The position numbers were made by a program, and so were the translations under genes. DNA of 64,000 bases from Azophilus sp964572185. GTDB taxonomy: Bacteria; Pseudomonadota; Gammaproteobacteria; Pseudomonadales; Azotimanducaceae. Location of the stretch: the NCBI GenBank assembly GCA_964572185.1, contig CAZNFI010000001.1, positions 1-64,000 of the forward strand, read 5' to 3'. Position 1 is the stretch's first letter. Every line of letters begins with the position of its first letter. Below the pieces are notes generated by a model. The model saw nothing but the letters and a program-made list of their open reading frames with translations. It searched no databases and was not told where the DNA came from. Positions 41,680 to 50,483 of this stretch are shown here, piece after piece.

Positions 41680-42468
41680 TCAAAGGCCGGTTAGAATGAC
41701 GGCAAAGGCGGGCAGCACCGGCAGAGCGGAATCGATACGGTCGAGCACGCCGCCATGGCCCGGCAACAGCGACCCGGAGTCCTTTACCCCGGAGACGCGT
41801 TTGAGCAGGCTCTCCAGCAGGTCGCCAAACACGGACAGCACGATCAGTCCCAGGGTCGCCCCGACCCAGACCCAGTCGGCGCTGCCGGTAAGCATCAGCG
41901 CGCCGATACAGACCGACCCGCTCAAGGCGGCGCCGCCCAGCGCACCCTCCCAGGTCTTGCCCGGGCTTAGTGTCGGTGCCAGGCGCCTGCGCCCGAAACG
42001 CCGGCCGGCCAGGTAAGCGCCGATGTCGGCGCCCCAGATCAGCGCAAACACCCACAACAGCCAGTGGCCGCCATTGGGCGCCGCCCGGACGGCCACCAGG
42101 CCCGTCCAGGTACTCCAGATGACCAGCACCCCCAGCGAGGCGATCAGCCAGCGGCTTTCGAACAGGCGCTTGCCGGCAGGCCAGCAGAGCACCAACACGA
42201 TGGCCAGCGCCCAGATGCCAATCCCCAGCCACAGCGCCGCTGCCTGAATCACCGGCAGGTTGAATGCCACGACCGCCAACACCAGGAACGCAGCGGCAAA
42301 CGAACCCCGCTGCCTGGATTCTGGCCACCGCGCCAAACCCGCCCACTCGTATGCGCCGAGTGCGCCCGCCACGGCAAACAGGATTCCCGACCAGGGCGGG
42401 CTCAGGTATATGCATCCCACGGCCACGGGCAGCAGCAGCAGGGTGGTGACTACGCGACTGCGGAACAC
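41680..42468 (-). CDS. cdsA: Phosphatidate cytidylyltransferase
   Basis: Makes CDP-diacylglycerol from phosphatidic acid and CTP at the inner membrane. The 262-residue protein has about seven to eight hydrophobic segments and the complete C-terminal family signature ESLLKRVSGVKDSGSLLPGHGGVLDRIDS with its metal-binding Asp residues. The GTG start at 42468 is the first available after a 190-base spacer from uppS; the spacer holds a tandem 10-base repeat at 42481-42500. Confidence 0.93.
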   Translation of the reverse strand: MFRSRVVTTLLLLPVAVGCIYLSPPWSGILFAVAGALGAYEWAGLARWPESRQRGSFAAAFLVLAVVAFNLPVIQAAALWLGIGIWALAIVLVLCWPAGKRLFESRWLIASLGVLVIWSTWTGLVAVRAAPNGGHWLLWVFALIWGADIGAYLAGRRFGRRRLAPTLSPGKTWEGALGGAALSGSVCIGALMLTGSADWVWVGATLGLIVLSVFGDLLESLLKRVSGVKDSGSLLPGHGGVLDRIDSALPVLPAFAVILTGL

Positions 42469-42480
42469 CTTGCCACGACC

Positions 42481-42500
42481 TCAACCGCGCTCAACCGCGC
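42481..42500. repeat. Tandem 10-base duplication upstream of cdsA
   Basis: TCAACCGCGC occurs twice head to tail, 12 bases before the cdsA start codon. It may space the translation start; otherwise no function is evident. Confidence 0.6.
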
Positions 42501-42658
42501 CGCGCCTGTCCAATCGGCCAGGCTCCGGACAAGGGCAGTGGCTTGTACGGCACGGCCGCACGTGGCACGTCGATCGATCGACCCCGTCGCAACCGCAACG
42601 CCGCGTCGTGCGCGATGCCGCACCGCGAGTGTGATGCCGCGTCACGTATGCGGCACGC

Positions 42659-43399
42659 CTACTCCCGGCACCCGAAACGGCGCTTGCGCTCTTCGAACGC
42701 GTCAAGCGCACGGGCCAGTTCCTGCACGTCGAAATCAGGCCAGAAGGCATCGGTAAAGTAGAACTCCGTGTAGGCGAAGTCCCAGAGCAGGAAGTTGCTG
42801 ATTCGCTGGTCGCCACCTGTTCGGATACAGAGGTCCGGCGCTGGCGCCGGGGCCAGCGAAAGGTACGACTCGAATACGTCTTCGTCGATGCGGTCCACCG
42901 CCAGGCGGCCTTCCGCAACCGCCAGGGCCATGCTTCGCGCCGCTTCGGTGATGTCCCAGCGCCCGCCATAATTGGCGGCTATATTGAGAATCACGTCGGT
43001 ATTGCGCCTGGTCAGCGACTCGGCGCGGTTCATCTGCATCTGCAGGTCCGCCGGGAAGCGCGAGCGATCGCCGATGATGCGCAGGCGCACCTTCCGGCGG
43101 TGCAGTTCATCGAGATCGTTTTCGAAGACGCTGCGCATCAACCCGATCAGCAGATTGATCTCGCCCTGGGGGCGTTGCCAGTTCTCGGTGCTGAATGCGA
43201 ACAGGGTAAGGCGGCGAATGCCCTGCTCGGCGCAGGCTTCCACCACCGGCCTCACGTTGCGTGCTCCCGCCCGGTGCCCCATGGCCCCGGGCAAGCGCCG
43301 CTGACGGGCCCAGCGGTGATTGCCGTCCATGATGATGGCCAGGTGCCGGGGAAGCCGCGCCGGCCTGTGTTCCGGGATGCTGGCCTGCAACTGTGACAT
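42659..43399 (-). CDS. uppS: Undecaprenyl diphosphate synthase
   Basis: Adds cis-isoprene units to farnesyl diphosphate to give the C55 carrier lipid of cell-wall synthesis. The 246 residues show the cis-prenyltransferase motifs: IIMDGNHRWA with catalytic Asp25, GHRAGARNVRPVVEAC, LTLFAFSTENWQRP and the C-terminal RTGGDQRISNFLLWDFAYTEFYF. It needs isopentenyl diphosphate, yet neither dxr nor ispDF is found in the usual neighbouring loci. A double-hairpin repeat lies just upstream of its start. Confidence 0.95.
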   Translation of the reverse strand: MSQLQASIPEHRPARLPRHLAIIMDGNHRWARQRRLPGAMGHRAGARNVRPVVEACAEQGIRRLTLFAFSTENWQRPQGEINLLIGLMRSVFENDLDELHRRKVRLRIIGDRSRFPADLQMQMNRAESLTRRNTDVILNIAANYGGRWDITEAARSMALAVAEGRLAVDRIDEDVFESYLSLAPAPAPDLCIRTGGDQRISNFLLWDFAYTEFYFTDAFWPDFDVQELARALDAFEERKRRFGCRE

Positions 43400-43406
43400 G
43401 CGTGGC

Positions 43407-43466
43407 TAGGCGCCTCGCCTGTCGGCGAAGCATTCAAGTTGCTCCGCAACTTGCCGACTCTGTTCG
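43407..43466 (+). repeat. REP-like double-hairpin element, copy 2
   Basis: This element matches 6955-7013: both read TAGGCGC-TCGCCTG then GTTGCTCCGCAAC. Hairpin 1 is TCGCC-tgtc-GGCGA. Hairpin 2 is CAAGTTGC (43435-43442) with GCAACTTG (43446-43453) and a TCC loop. A 14-base part, GCGCCTCGCCTGTC, recurs at 43513-43526, so the element may be partly duplicated. Confidence 0.7.
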
Positions 43467-43550
43467 CCGATACGATTCATCTGTTCACACATACATCGCT
43501 CAAGAACCTTACGCGCCTCGCCTGTCTCCTCGTACTGCGGCATCGCCCCG

Positions 43551-44117
43551 TCAGATCTCCATCAGGTCCGCCTCCTTGGCGGCCAGTTCCGCATCGACCA
43601 CCTTGATGCGGCGGTCGGTGATCTGCTGAATCTGCTGCTCGGCGCGCCGCTCGTCGTCCTCGGCGATCTCCTTTTCCTTGAGCAGTTCACGGACTTCGTG
43701 AATGGCATCGCGACGGATATTGCGGATGGCAATGCGTGCCGCTTCCGCCTCGTGCCTGGCCTGGCGCGCCAGGTCGCGGCGGTTTTCTTCGGTCAGCGCC
43801 GGCAAAGGGACACGCACCGCATCCTTGCTGCCTGCCGGTGTGATGCCCAGGTCGCTCTTGAGAATTGCTTTTTCGATCTGGGGAATCAGGCTCTTTTCCC
43901 AGGGCGTGATCACCAGGGTCCGAGCCTCCTCGACGGTAATGGTGGCCACCCGGTTGAGCGGCGTGTCGCTACCGTAGTACGGCACGTCGATGGAATCGAG
44001 CAGGCTGGGATGGGCGCGGCCGGTACGAATGCGCGCGAATGCCGCGTGCATGGTGTCGATCGACTTGCCCATGCGCTCGTCCGCATCGGCCTCGATGAGT
44101 TCCACCATTTCATTCAT
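43551..44117 (-). CDS. frr: Ribosome recycling factor
   Basis: Splits post-termination ribosomes together with EF-G. The 188 residues begin MNEMVELIEADADERMGKSIDTMHAAFARIRTGRAHPSLLDSI, with the conserved arginine-rich RIRTGRA turn, and end DRRIKVVDAELAAKEADLMEI, all typical. The ATG at 44117 shares a base with the pyrH stop (TGATG); a TTG one codon earlier is also possible. Translation is likely coupled to pyrH. Confidence 0.96.
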   Translation of the reverse strand: MNEMVELIEADADERMGKSIDTMHAAFARIRTGRAHPSLLDSIDVPYYGSDTPLNRVATITVEEARTLVITPWEKSLIPQIEKAILKSDLGITPAGSKDAVRVPLPALTEENRRDLARQARHEAEAARIAIRNIRRDAIHEVRELLKEKEIAEDDERRAEQQIQQITDRRIKVVDAELAAKEADLMEI

Positions 44118-44836
44118 CAACGCGGCGCCTCGATCGCAGGTACGATTCGGGTGCCCACCTTGTCACCCTTGGCAATCCGGGTCAACGCGTCGGGCGCATC
44201 GATTGCAAAAACCACCACTTCAAGGGCATTGTCCCGGCACAGGCACAGTGCCGTGGCATCCATGACCTTGAGGCCTCGCGCCAGGGCATCGTCGAAATCC
44301 AGTTCATCGAATCGAATCGCGTCGGCATCGGTTACCGGGTCAGCAGTGTAAACACCGTCCACTTTCGTGGCTTTGAGCACCTGATCGACTTTCAGTTCGA
44401 GCCCGCGCAGGCAAGCCGCCGTATCGGTCGTGAAGTAGGGATTGCCGGTGCCGCCGGTGAGCACCGCGACCTCGTCGGCATCGAGCGCCGCGCGCACCGC
44501 CCCGGTATCGAATGCCGGCAGTACACCGGGCACGGCCAGGCCGGACCAGGCGCGCGCCGGCACGTCGCAACGCAGCAACGCATCGCGCAGGGCAAGGCCG
44601 TTCATGCAGGTCGCCAGCATGCCCATGTGATCGCCGGTTACCCGGTCCATGCCAGCCGCGGCGAGTTGCGCACCGCGAAAAAGATTGCCGCCGCCGAGCA
44701 CGACGGCAAACTGAACACCCAATTGCCTGGCCTGGCCAATCTGGCTGGCGAGCCGGTCCAGAATGTCCGCATCGATACCGCCCGCCGCACCGGCCGCCAA
44801 TGCCTCCCCGGACAGTTTCAGCAGCAGTCGGGGCAT
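44117..44836 (-). CDS. pyrH: UMP kinase
   Basis: Phosphorylates UMP to UDP; hexameric amino-acid-kinase fold. The 239 residues carry LLKLSGEALAAG at the start, VLGGGNLFRGAQLA, the regulatory GDHMGMLATCMNGLALRDAL, and TGGTGNPYFTTDTAACLRG, the UMP-site signature. It lies in the standard tsf-pyrH-frr order, 111 bases after tsf. Confidence 0.96.
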   Translation of the reverse strand: MPRLLLKLSGEALAAGAAGGIDADILDRLASQIGQARQLGVQFAVVLGGGNLFRGAQLAAAGMDRVTGDHMGMLATCMNGLALRDALLRCDVPARAWSGLAVPGVLPAFDTGAVRAALDADEVAVLTGGTGNPYFTTDTAACLRGLELKVDQVLKATKVDGVYTADPVTDADAIRFDELDFDDALARGLKVMDATALCLCRDNALEVVVFAIDAPDALTRIAKGDKVGTRIVPAIEAPR

Positions 44837-44947
44837 CGATCAGCGCTCCAGCGATTGATGCTAAACCGGCTGTTCGCGGATCCGGTCATCAAACGGGCCG
44901 AGTTCGCACCCGCTCACTGCGATGCCGCCGGGCTGGCGCACCGCCCC

Positions 44948-45847
44948 TCAGCCCGTTCCCTGGGCCTGTGCCGCAACTTCCGCAGCGAAGTCCGCGCGCT
45001 CGACGGCAATGCCCTCGCCTACCTCGAAACGCAGGAATCGCCGGCATTCGGCCTGCCTGGCGCTGAGTAGCTTGCCCACCTTCAGACCCGCGTCCTTGAC
45101 AAACTTCTGCTCGACCAGGCTCACCTCGGCCAGGAACTTGCGCACCCTGCCTTCAACCATCTTGACCAGAATCTCCGGCGGTTTCGGCTTCCTGCCGGCC
45201 GCCGCCTCGGACTCCGCCTCGGCCTCGGCCTGGGCCTGGTAGATGTCCCGTTCCTTGTCGATGAGCGCGGCATCGAGGTCGTCGGGTTTAACCACCAGCG
45301 GCGTCGGGTCGTGGGCGGTGACATGCATGGCCAGGTCCCGCGCCAGCACGCTGTCGTCCGTCGAGATTTCCACCAGTGCCGCCTTGCGGTTGTCGTTGTG
45401 CAGGTAACCGGCGATGTAACCGTCGTCCGCGTCAAGCCGTGCCACCCGGCGCACGGCGATGTTCTCGCCGATCTCCTGCACCAGCGCTTCACGTTCGGCG
45501 GCGAAGCGGCTGGCTACCGTCTCGGTGTCGCCGCCGTTCTCGTAGACCGCATCGAGAACCGAACCGACAAAGCGGGTGAACACCTCGTTACGCGCCGCAA
45601 AATCGGTTTCGATGTTGATTTCCACCAACGCCGCCCGCTTGCCGTCATCGGCCACCTTCAGCCCCAGCAGACCTTCCGCCGCCGTGCGCCCGGAGCGCTT
45701 CGCTGCCTTGACGGCGCTCTTCTTGCGCAACTGCTCGATGGCCGTCTCGATGTCGCCGCCGGCCTCCTGCAGCGCCGCCTTGCAGTCCATCATGCCAAGC
45801 CCGGTGCGGTCGCGCAGCTCCTTGACCAGTTTCGCCGTAATGGCCAT
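44948..45847 (-). CDS. tsf: Elongation factor Ts
   Basis: Nucleotide exchange factor for EF-Tu. The 299 residues have the N-terminal UBA-like domain (VKELRDRTGLGMMDCKAALQEAGGDIETAIEQLRKKS), the core contact TDFAARNEVF with the conserved Phe, and a second core subdomain with a coiled coil. The C-terminal extension after the usual FxVGEGI region (EVGEGIAVERADFAAEVAAQ) is normal in length. It follows rpsB by 11 bases. Confidence 0.97.
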   Translation of the reverse strand: MAITAKLVKELRDRTGLGMMDCKAALQEAGGDIETAIEQLRKKSAVKAAKRSGRTAAEGLLGLKVADDGKRAALVEINIETDFAARNEVFTRFVGSVLDAVYENGGDTETVASRFAAEREALVQEIGENIAVRRVARLDADDGYIAGYLHNDNRKAALVEISTDDSVLARDLAMHVTAHDPTPLVVKPDDLDAALIDKERDIYQAQAEAEAESEAAAGRKPKPPEILVKMVEGRVRKFLAEVSLVEQKFVKDAGLKVGKLLSARQAECRRFLRFEVGEGIAVERADFAAEVAAQAQGTG

Positions 45848-45858
45848 CGCCGTGCTCC

Positions 45859-46683
45859 TTACTGTTGCTCGCCCGAGGGCGCCGCCACGAATTCCCCGGA
45901 ATCCCCGTCCTCGGCAACCTCGACATACTCGTCGCCGCCGGCCATCACCGCCGCGGAGGGCTCACCGGACACGCTTTCCCCATCCTGGATTCCGCCCAGG
46001 CTGGCGTTTTCTTTGCCTTCCTGTATGGCATCGGCAACCGCGGTGACGTACAGGCGAATGGCACGGATCGCATCGTCATTGCCGGGAATGACATAGTCGA
46101 TGCCGTCCGGATCGCTGTTGGTATCGACGATGGCGAACACCGGTATGCCAAGCTTGTTGGCCTCGCTGACGGCGATGCGCTCGTGCTGCACATCGATAAC
46201 GAACAGGGCGTCGGGCAGGCCGCCGATGTTCTTGATGCCGCCGAGGCTGCGTTCCAGCTTCTGCATCAGCCGCCGCTGGTGCAGCGCTTCCTTCTTGGTC
46301 AGCTTCTCCAGGCCGCCCTCTGCCGCCTGCTTCTCCAAGTCCTGCAGGCGGCGGATGGATTGCCGGATGGTCTTGTAATTGGTGAGCATGCCGCCCAACC
46401 AGCGCTGGTCGACAAACGGCATGTCCACGCGGATTGCCTGTTCCCTGATCACCTTGGCGGCAGAGCGCTTGGTGCCCACGAACAGAATCTTGTTGCCGCG
46501 GCTCGCCATGTTGCGCAGTTCCGTCAGGGCGCGTTCGAAAGCCGGCGCGGTCTGCTCCAGGTCGATGATGTGGATCTTCTTGCGAGCCCCGAAGATGAAA
46601 GGGCTCATCTTGGGGTTCCAGAAGCGGGTTTGATGGCCGAAGTGAACACCAGCGGCCAGCATGTCGCGCATGTTTATGCTCAA
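45859..46683 (-). CDS. rpsB: Ribosomal protein S2
   Basis: Small-subunit ribosomal protein that recruits S1. The 274-residue protein starts from a TTG at 46683, preceded by GGAGA, giving MSINMRDMLAAGVHFGHQTRFWNPKM, which aligns with the known S2 N-terminus. The S2 core ends near residue 225. The remaining 45-50 residues (from EGKENASLGG to SGEQQ) form an acidic, Gly/Ser-rich tail not present in E. coli S2, though tails of varied length occur in the family. Promoter and a roughly 215-base leader lie in the divergent region shared with map. Confidence 0.96.
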   Translation of the reverse strand: MSINMRDMLAAGVHFGHQTRFWNPKMSPFIFGARKKIHIIDLEQTAPAFERALTELRNMASRGNKILFVGTKRSAAKVIREQAIRVDMPFVDQRWLGGMLTNYKTIRQSIRRLQDLEKQAAEGGLEKLTKKEALHQRRLMQKLERSLGGIKNIGGLPDALFVIDVQHERIAVSEANKLGIPVFAIVDTNSDPDGIDYVIPGNDDAIRAIRLYVTAVADAIQEGKENASLGGIQDGESVSGEPSAAVMAGGDEYVEVAEDGDSGEFVAAPSGEQQ

Positions 46684-46900
46684 TTTCTTTTCTCCGGGTT
46701 GAGCCTCCGCCGTTCCCGGACCCAAACCGTCGATCGGGGCGGCAACCTGATGGTTCCACCCGCCGCCGGCACCCGTGGGCCCGTGTCGAACCGCGTGCGA
46801 ATTACGACCGCCGACGATCAGCGAAAACTGCCTGCAATTCCCTTTTCGTCGCGGCGTTTACCCGGGCGCGACACCAGCGCGTTGCTCCCGAGCGGCGCGG

Positions 46901-46930
46901 TTTATACCATAACGGCCCCATGGCTGCCAA
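46901..46930 (-). promoter_or_regulatory. Candidate promoter of the rpsB-tsf-pyrH-frr operon
   Basis: On the minus strand TTGGCA (46930-46925) and TATAAA (46906-46901) are separated by 18 bases. This is a good sigma-70 match. It predicts a leader of roughly 215 bases before rpsB, long enough to hold the S2 autoregulatory structure known in other gammaproteobacteria. The -35 lies inside the first codons of map. Confidence 0.5.
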
Positions 46931-47723
46931 AATCAACAGCAAAGCCGATCTCGAAGGCATGCGCGTCGCCGGCCGCCTGGCGGCGAGCGTGCTCGACATG
47001 ATCGGCGAGCACGTGGTGCCGGGAGTTACCACCGGCGCGGTCAACGATGTCTGTCACCGTTTCATCGTCGATGAACTGGGCTGCATTCCGGCGCCGCTGA
47101 ACTACCGCAATTCTCCCACCGTGCCGCCCTTCCCCGCATCCATCTGCACCTCGGTCAACCATGTGGTCTGTCACGGCATTCCGACGAAGAAGAAAATCCT
47201 CAGGAATGGCGACATCCTGAATGTCGACGTCACCGTCATCAAGGACGGCTATCACGGCGACACCAGCAAGATGTTCTTTGTCGGCAAGCCGACGGTTCTC
47301 GCCGAGCGTCTGGTGCGGGTCACCCAGGAGTGCCTGTACCGGGGCATCGAGGCGATTCGGCCAGGAGCCACGCTCGGCGATATCGGCCATGCCATTCAGA
47401 CACACGCCCATGCACACAATTTTTCCGTGGTGCGCGAGTTCTGCGGACACGGCATCGGCAAGCGCTTCCACGATGAGCCCCAGGTATTGCACTACGGCCG
47501 CCCCGGGGCCGGCCTCACCCTCGAGCAGGACATGACCTTTACGGTCGAACCCATGATCAACGCCGGCCGGCGCGACATCCGCATGCTGCCGGACCGGTGG
47601 ACCGTGGTGACCAAGGATCACAAACTCTCCGCCCAGTGGGAACACACGCTGCTCGTGACCGGCCAGGGAGTGGAAGTGCTGACCAGGCGCGCCGAAGAAG
47701 ACCTGGCCGGACTCCCGGCTTGA
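46920..47723 (+). CDS. map: Methionine aminopeptidase, type I
   Basis: Removes the initiator methionine. The 267 residues carry the five metal ligands of type I enzymes: Asp in LNVDVTVIKDGYHGDTSKMF (two Asp), His in EFCGHGIGKRFH, Glu in FTVEPMIN and Glu in QWEHTLLVT. The substrate His lies in NHVVCHGIP. Divergent from rpsB, as is usual in gammaproteobacteria. Confidence 0.97.
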   Translation: MAAKINSKADLEGMRVAGRLAASVLDMIGEHVVPGVTTGAVNDVCHRFIVDELGCIPAPLNYRNSPTVPPFPASICTSVNHVVCHGIPTKKKILRNGDILNVDVTVIKDGYHGDTSKMFFVGKPTVLAERLVRVTQECLYRGIEAIRPGATLGDIGHAIQTHAHAHNFSVVREFCGHGIGKRFHDEPQVLHYGRPGAGLTLEQDMTFTVEPMINAGRRDIRMLPDRWTVVTKDHKLSAQWEHTLLVTGQGVEVLTRRAEEDLAGLPA

Positions 47724-47786
47724 AGCCGTCGCCGATCAATCGGTGAGCACTGCCCCTCACCAGGCAAATGCCATGCACGGCGCATT

Positions 47787-50390
47787 GTGAACATCGCCGA
47801 GTACCGGGCCCGCATCGCCGAACAGGAGGCCGTGCTAGCCGAGCGTTACTGGGCGAGAGAGCCCATCGAGGCGATCATTGCCGACCGGGTCGAATTCTTC
47901 GATGGCCAGGTACGAGAAGCGTGGCACGGGCACTTCAGTGACATCGCGCGTGACCGGGCGGCGCTGTTCGCGCTCGGCGGATATGCCCGCCGCGAACTGC
48001 ATCCCGGCTCTGATATCGACCTGCTGATTCTGGCCCGCAACCCGCGCAGGCACCAGGCCGAGATAGAGGCTTTCGTGCGCTTCCTCTACGACCTGAACCT
48101 CGATGTCGGTCACAGCGTGCGCACGGTACGAGACTGTGTCAGTGAATCCGCCAACGACATCACGGTGGCCACCGCCATGTTCGAGCGGCGCCAGCTGACC
48201 GGCGCGGACAACCAACGGATACGGGAACTGGTGGACAAGCTCGACCGCGCCATGAGCAGGCCGCGCCTGTGGCCCGCGGCTGCTTTCTTCCGCGCAAAGC
48301 GGGATGAGCAGGAACAGCGGCACGGGCACTTCAACAACGTCGAGTACGACCTGGAACCGGACATCAAGGCCTCGCCAGGCGGCTTGCGCGACCTGCAGAC
48401 GGCGCTGTGGGTCTGCGCGCGCCAGTTCGGCTCGAGCGACCCGGCGGAACTCGAGCGCCTCGGCATCCTCACCGCCGAAGAACGCGCCTGGCTCGCCAAC
48501 GGCCGGCGCTACCTGTGGTGGGTGCGCTATGGGCTGCACCTGGTGGCCGGGCGCAAGGACGATCGGCTGCAGTTCGAATACCAGCGCACGCTCGCCGAGC
48601 GGCTCGGCTACGTCGACACCCAGGCGCGGCCCGGCGTCGAGCGCTTCATGCACCAGTATTACCGCTACGTGCTGTCGCTCAGGGAGGTGAACGACATTGT
48701 CCTGCAGTTTCTGGAGGAGGCGCTGGCCCGGGGCAAGCCCCGCCTCGAATCCATCAACGAGCGTTTCCGAATCAATGACAGCCACATCGAGGCGACCCGG
48801 GCCGATGTGTTCGCGGCCCGGCCCAGCGCGCTGCTGGAGATGTTCGTGATACTTGCCAACCGGCGCGACATCGCCGGCGTGCGGGCCGGTACCATCCGCC
48901 TGATCCGCGACCACGTGCATCGCATCGACCAGGCGTTTCGCGATGACCCGGAGAACCAGCGCCTGTTCATCGCCTTGCTGAAGGCGCCCTACACGCTGGT
49001 CACGCAACTCACGCGCATGCGCCGCTACGGCATTCTGTCCCGCTATATACCCGAATTCGGCGATGTGGTCGGCCAGATGCAACACGATCTGTTTCACATC
49101 TACACGGTCGATGCCCACACCATGATGGTGATCCGCCAGATGCGGCTGTTCCGCTACCGTTCCCGCGCCGCGGCTTTCCCGCTTGCGCATCACTGCGTGA
49201 AGACCATACCCAAGGTCGAGCTTCTGTATCTCGCCGGGCTGTTTCACGACATGGGCAAGGGGCGCGGCGGCGACCACTCCACGCTCGGCGCCAGGGACGC
49301 GGCACGTTTCTGCCAACGCCACGCGCTGAACGCGGACGACACCGAACTGGTCGCATGGCTCGTGCAGAATCATCTGGTGATGTCGAGCACCGCCCAGCGG
49401 CGCGACATCTACGACCCGGACGTGGTGTTCGAGTTCGCGCAACTGGTGCGCTCGGAGCGCCGGCTCGACTATCTGTACGCATTGACTGTCGCCGACATCA
49501 CCGCCACCAACCCCACGCTGTGGAACAGTTGGCGGGACACGCTGCTGCGACAGCTCTATTCGGAGACGCGCAAGTTGCTCGAAGGCGGCCTGGAGTCGCC
49601 GGTGGACCGGCAGGCGACGCTGCGCGCCTGCCGGGAAGGCGCTCTGGAACGGCTGGCCGCGGCCCATATCGACGAAACCCGAGCGCGGCCCGTCTGGAAG
49701 CTGCTCGGTGACGATTTCCTGCTGCGGCATACGCCCGCCCAGATCGCCGATATCACCGCCGCGGTGGCCGGCCACGACCCGGGCGCCGGTCCGCTGGTGC
49801 TGATGCGCAACATGACCGGCCAGGTGCCCGGCGACGGCGCCACCGAGATTTTCGTCTACACCCGGGACAAGCCGAACCTTTTCGCTGCGTCGGTGATCGC
49901 CATCGACCGGCTGCGCCTGTCGGTGCACGATGCCAACATCCGCACCTCTGCGGACGGCCTCTGTTTCAACTCCTACGTGGTACTCGATGAACGGCACAAA
50001 CCCATCAGCGGCGACCGCAAACCGCTGGTGGAGCAGATCACCCGGGCGGTCGCCGACCCGAACACCGGAACGTTCGGCAACCGGCGCGTTTCGCGCCAGC
50101 AAAAGCAACTGTCCCGGCCGACCGAGGCGAAGCTGTCCAACCTGGACGGCGACCCCTATTCCACGCTGACCCTACTCACCGCAGACCGGCCCGGCCTGCT
50201 GGCCCGTATCGGCCTGCTGTTCCACGACCTGGAAATCACCGTACTCGGGGCGCGCATCGCCACCCTGGGCGAGCGCGTCGAGGACGTCTTCTACCTGCAG
50301 GACCGGGCCGGCCAGCCGATCACCGACCCGGAATTCACTTACGCCCTGGAAAACACGCTGCGCCAGACGCTCGACTCGCTGTCGAACTGA
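47787..50390 (+). CDS. glnD: PII uridylyltransferase / uridylyl-removing enzyme
   Basis: Bifunctional sensor of glutamine that adds or removes UMP on PII proteins. The 867 residues contain the nucleotidyltransferase motif (GGYARRELHPGSDIDLL, Gly64-Gly65 and Asp76/Asp78), an HD phosphohydrolase domain (LFHDMGKGRGGDH, about residues 485-500) for de-uridylylation, and two C-terminal ACT domains (EIFVYTRDKPNLFAASV and TLLTADRPGLLARIGLLFHDLEI). The start is a GTG. map-glnD adjacency is normal. A short hairpin (GGTGAG with CTCACC) lies in the 63-base spacer. Confidence 0.96.
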   Translation: MNIAEYRARIAEQEAVLAERYWAREPIEAIIADRVEFFDGQVREAWHGHFSDIARDRAALFALGGYARRELHPGSDIDLLILARNPRRHQAEIEAFVRFLYDLNLDVGHSVRTVRDCVSESANDITVATAMFERRQLTGADNQRIRELVDKLDRAMSRPRLWPAAAFFRAKRDEQEQRHGHFNNVEYDLEPDIKASPGGLRDLQTALWVCARQFGSSDPAELERLGILTAEERAWLANGRRYLWWVRYGLHLVAGRKDDRLQFEYQRTLAERLGYVDTQARPGVERFMHQYYRYVLSLREVNDIVLQFLEEALARGKPRLESINERFRINDSHIEATRADVFAARPSALLEMFVILANRRDIAGVRAGTIRLIRDHVHRIDQAFRDDPENQRLFIALLKAPYTLVTQLTRMRRYGILSRYIPEFGDVVGQMQHDLFHIYTVDAHTMMVIRQMRLFRYRSRAAAFPLAHHCVKTIPKVELLYLAGLFHDMGKGRGGDHSTLGARDAARFCQRHALNADDTELVAWLVQNHLVMSSTAQRRDIYDPDVVFEFAQLVRSERRLDYLYALTVADITATNPTLWNSWRDTLLRQLYSETRKLLEGGLESPVDRQATLRACREGALERLAAAHIDETRARPVWKLLGDDFLLRHTPAQIADITAAVAGHDPGAGPLVLMRNMTGQVPGDGATEIFVYTRDKPNLFAASVIAIDRLRLSVHDANIRTSADGLCFNSYVVLDERHKPISGDRKPLVEQITRAVADPNTGTFGNRRVSRQQKQLSRPTEAKLSNLDGDPYSTLTLLTADRPGLLARIGLLFHDLEITVLGARIATLGERVEDVFYLQDRAGQPITDPEFTYALENTLRQTLDSLSN

Positions 50391-50483
50391 ACACTTGGCC
50401 TCCCGGGTCTGTGCCCTGCCGCAGCGGACGCCATCGGGCTCGCCAGGGCGGGACGCCAGCGTGTGCGTTCGGCCCGGTGCCCG

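Noticed and set aside
47835..50108. A 757-codon open frame opposite glnD
   Set aside because: glnD is complete and full length on the plus strand; the antisense frame has no recognisable domain.
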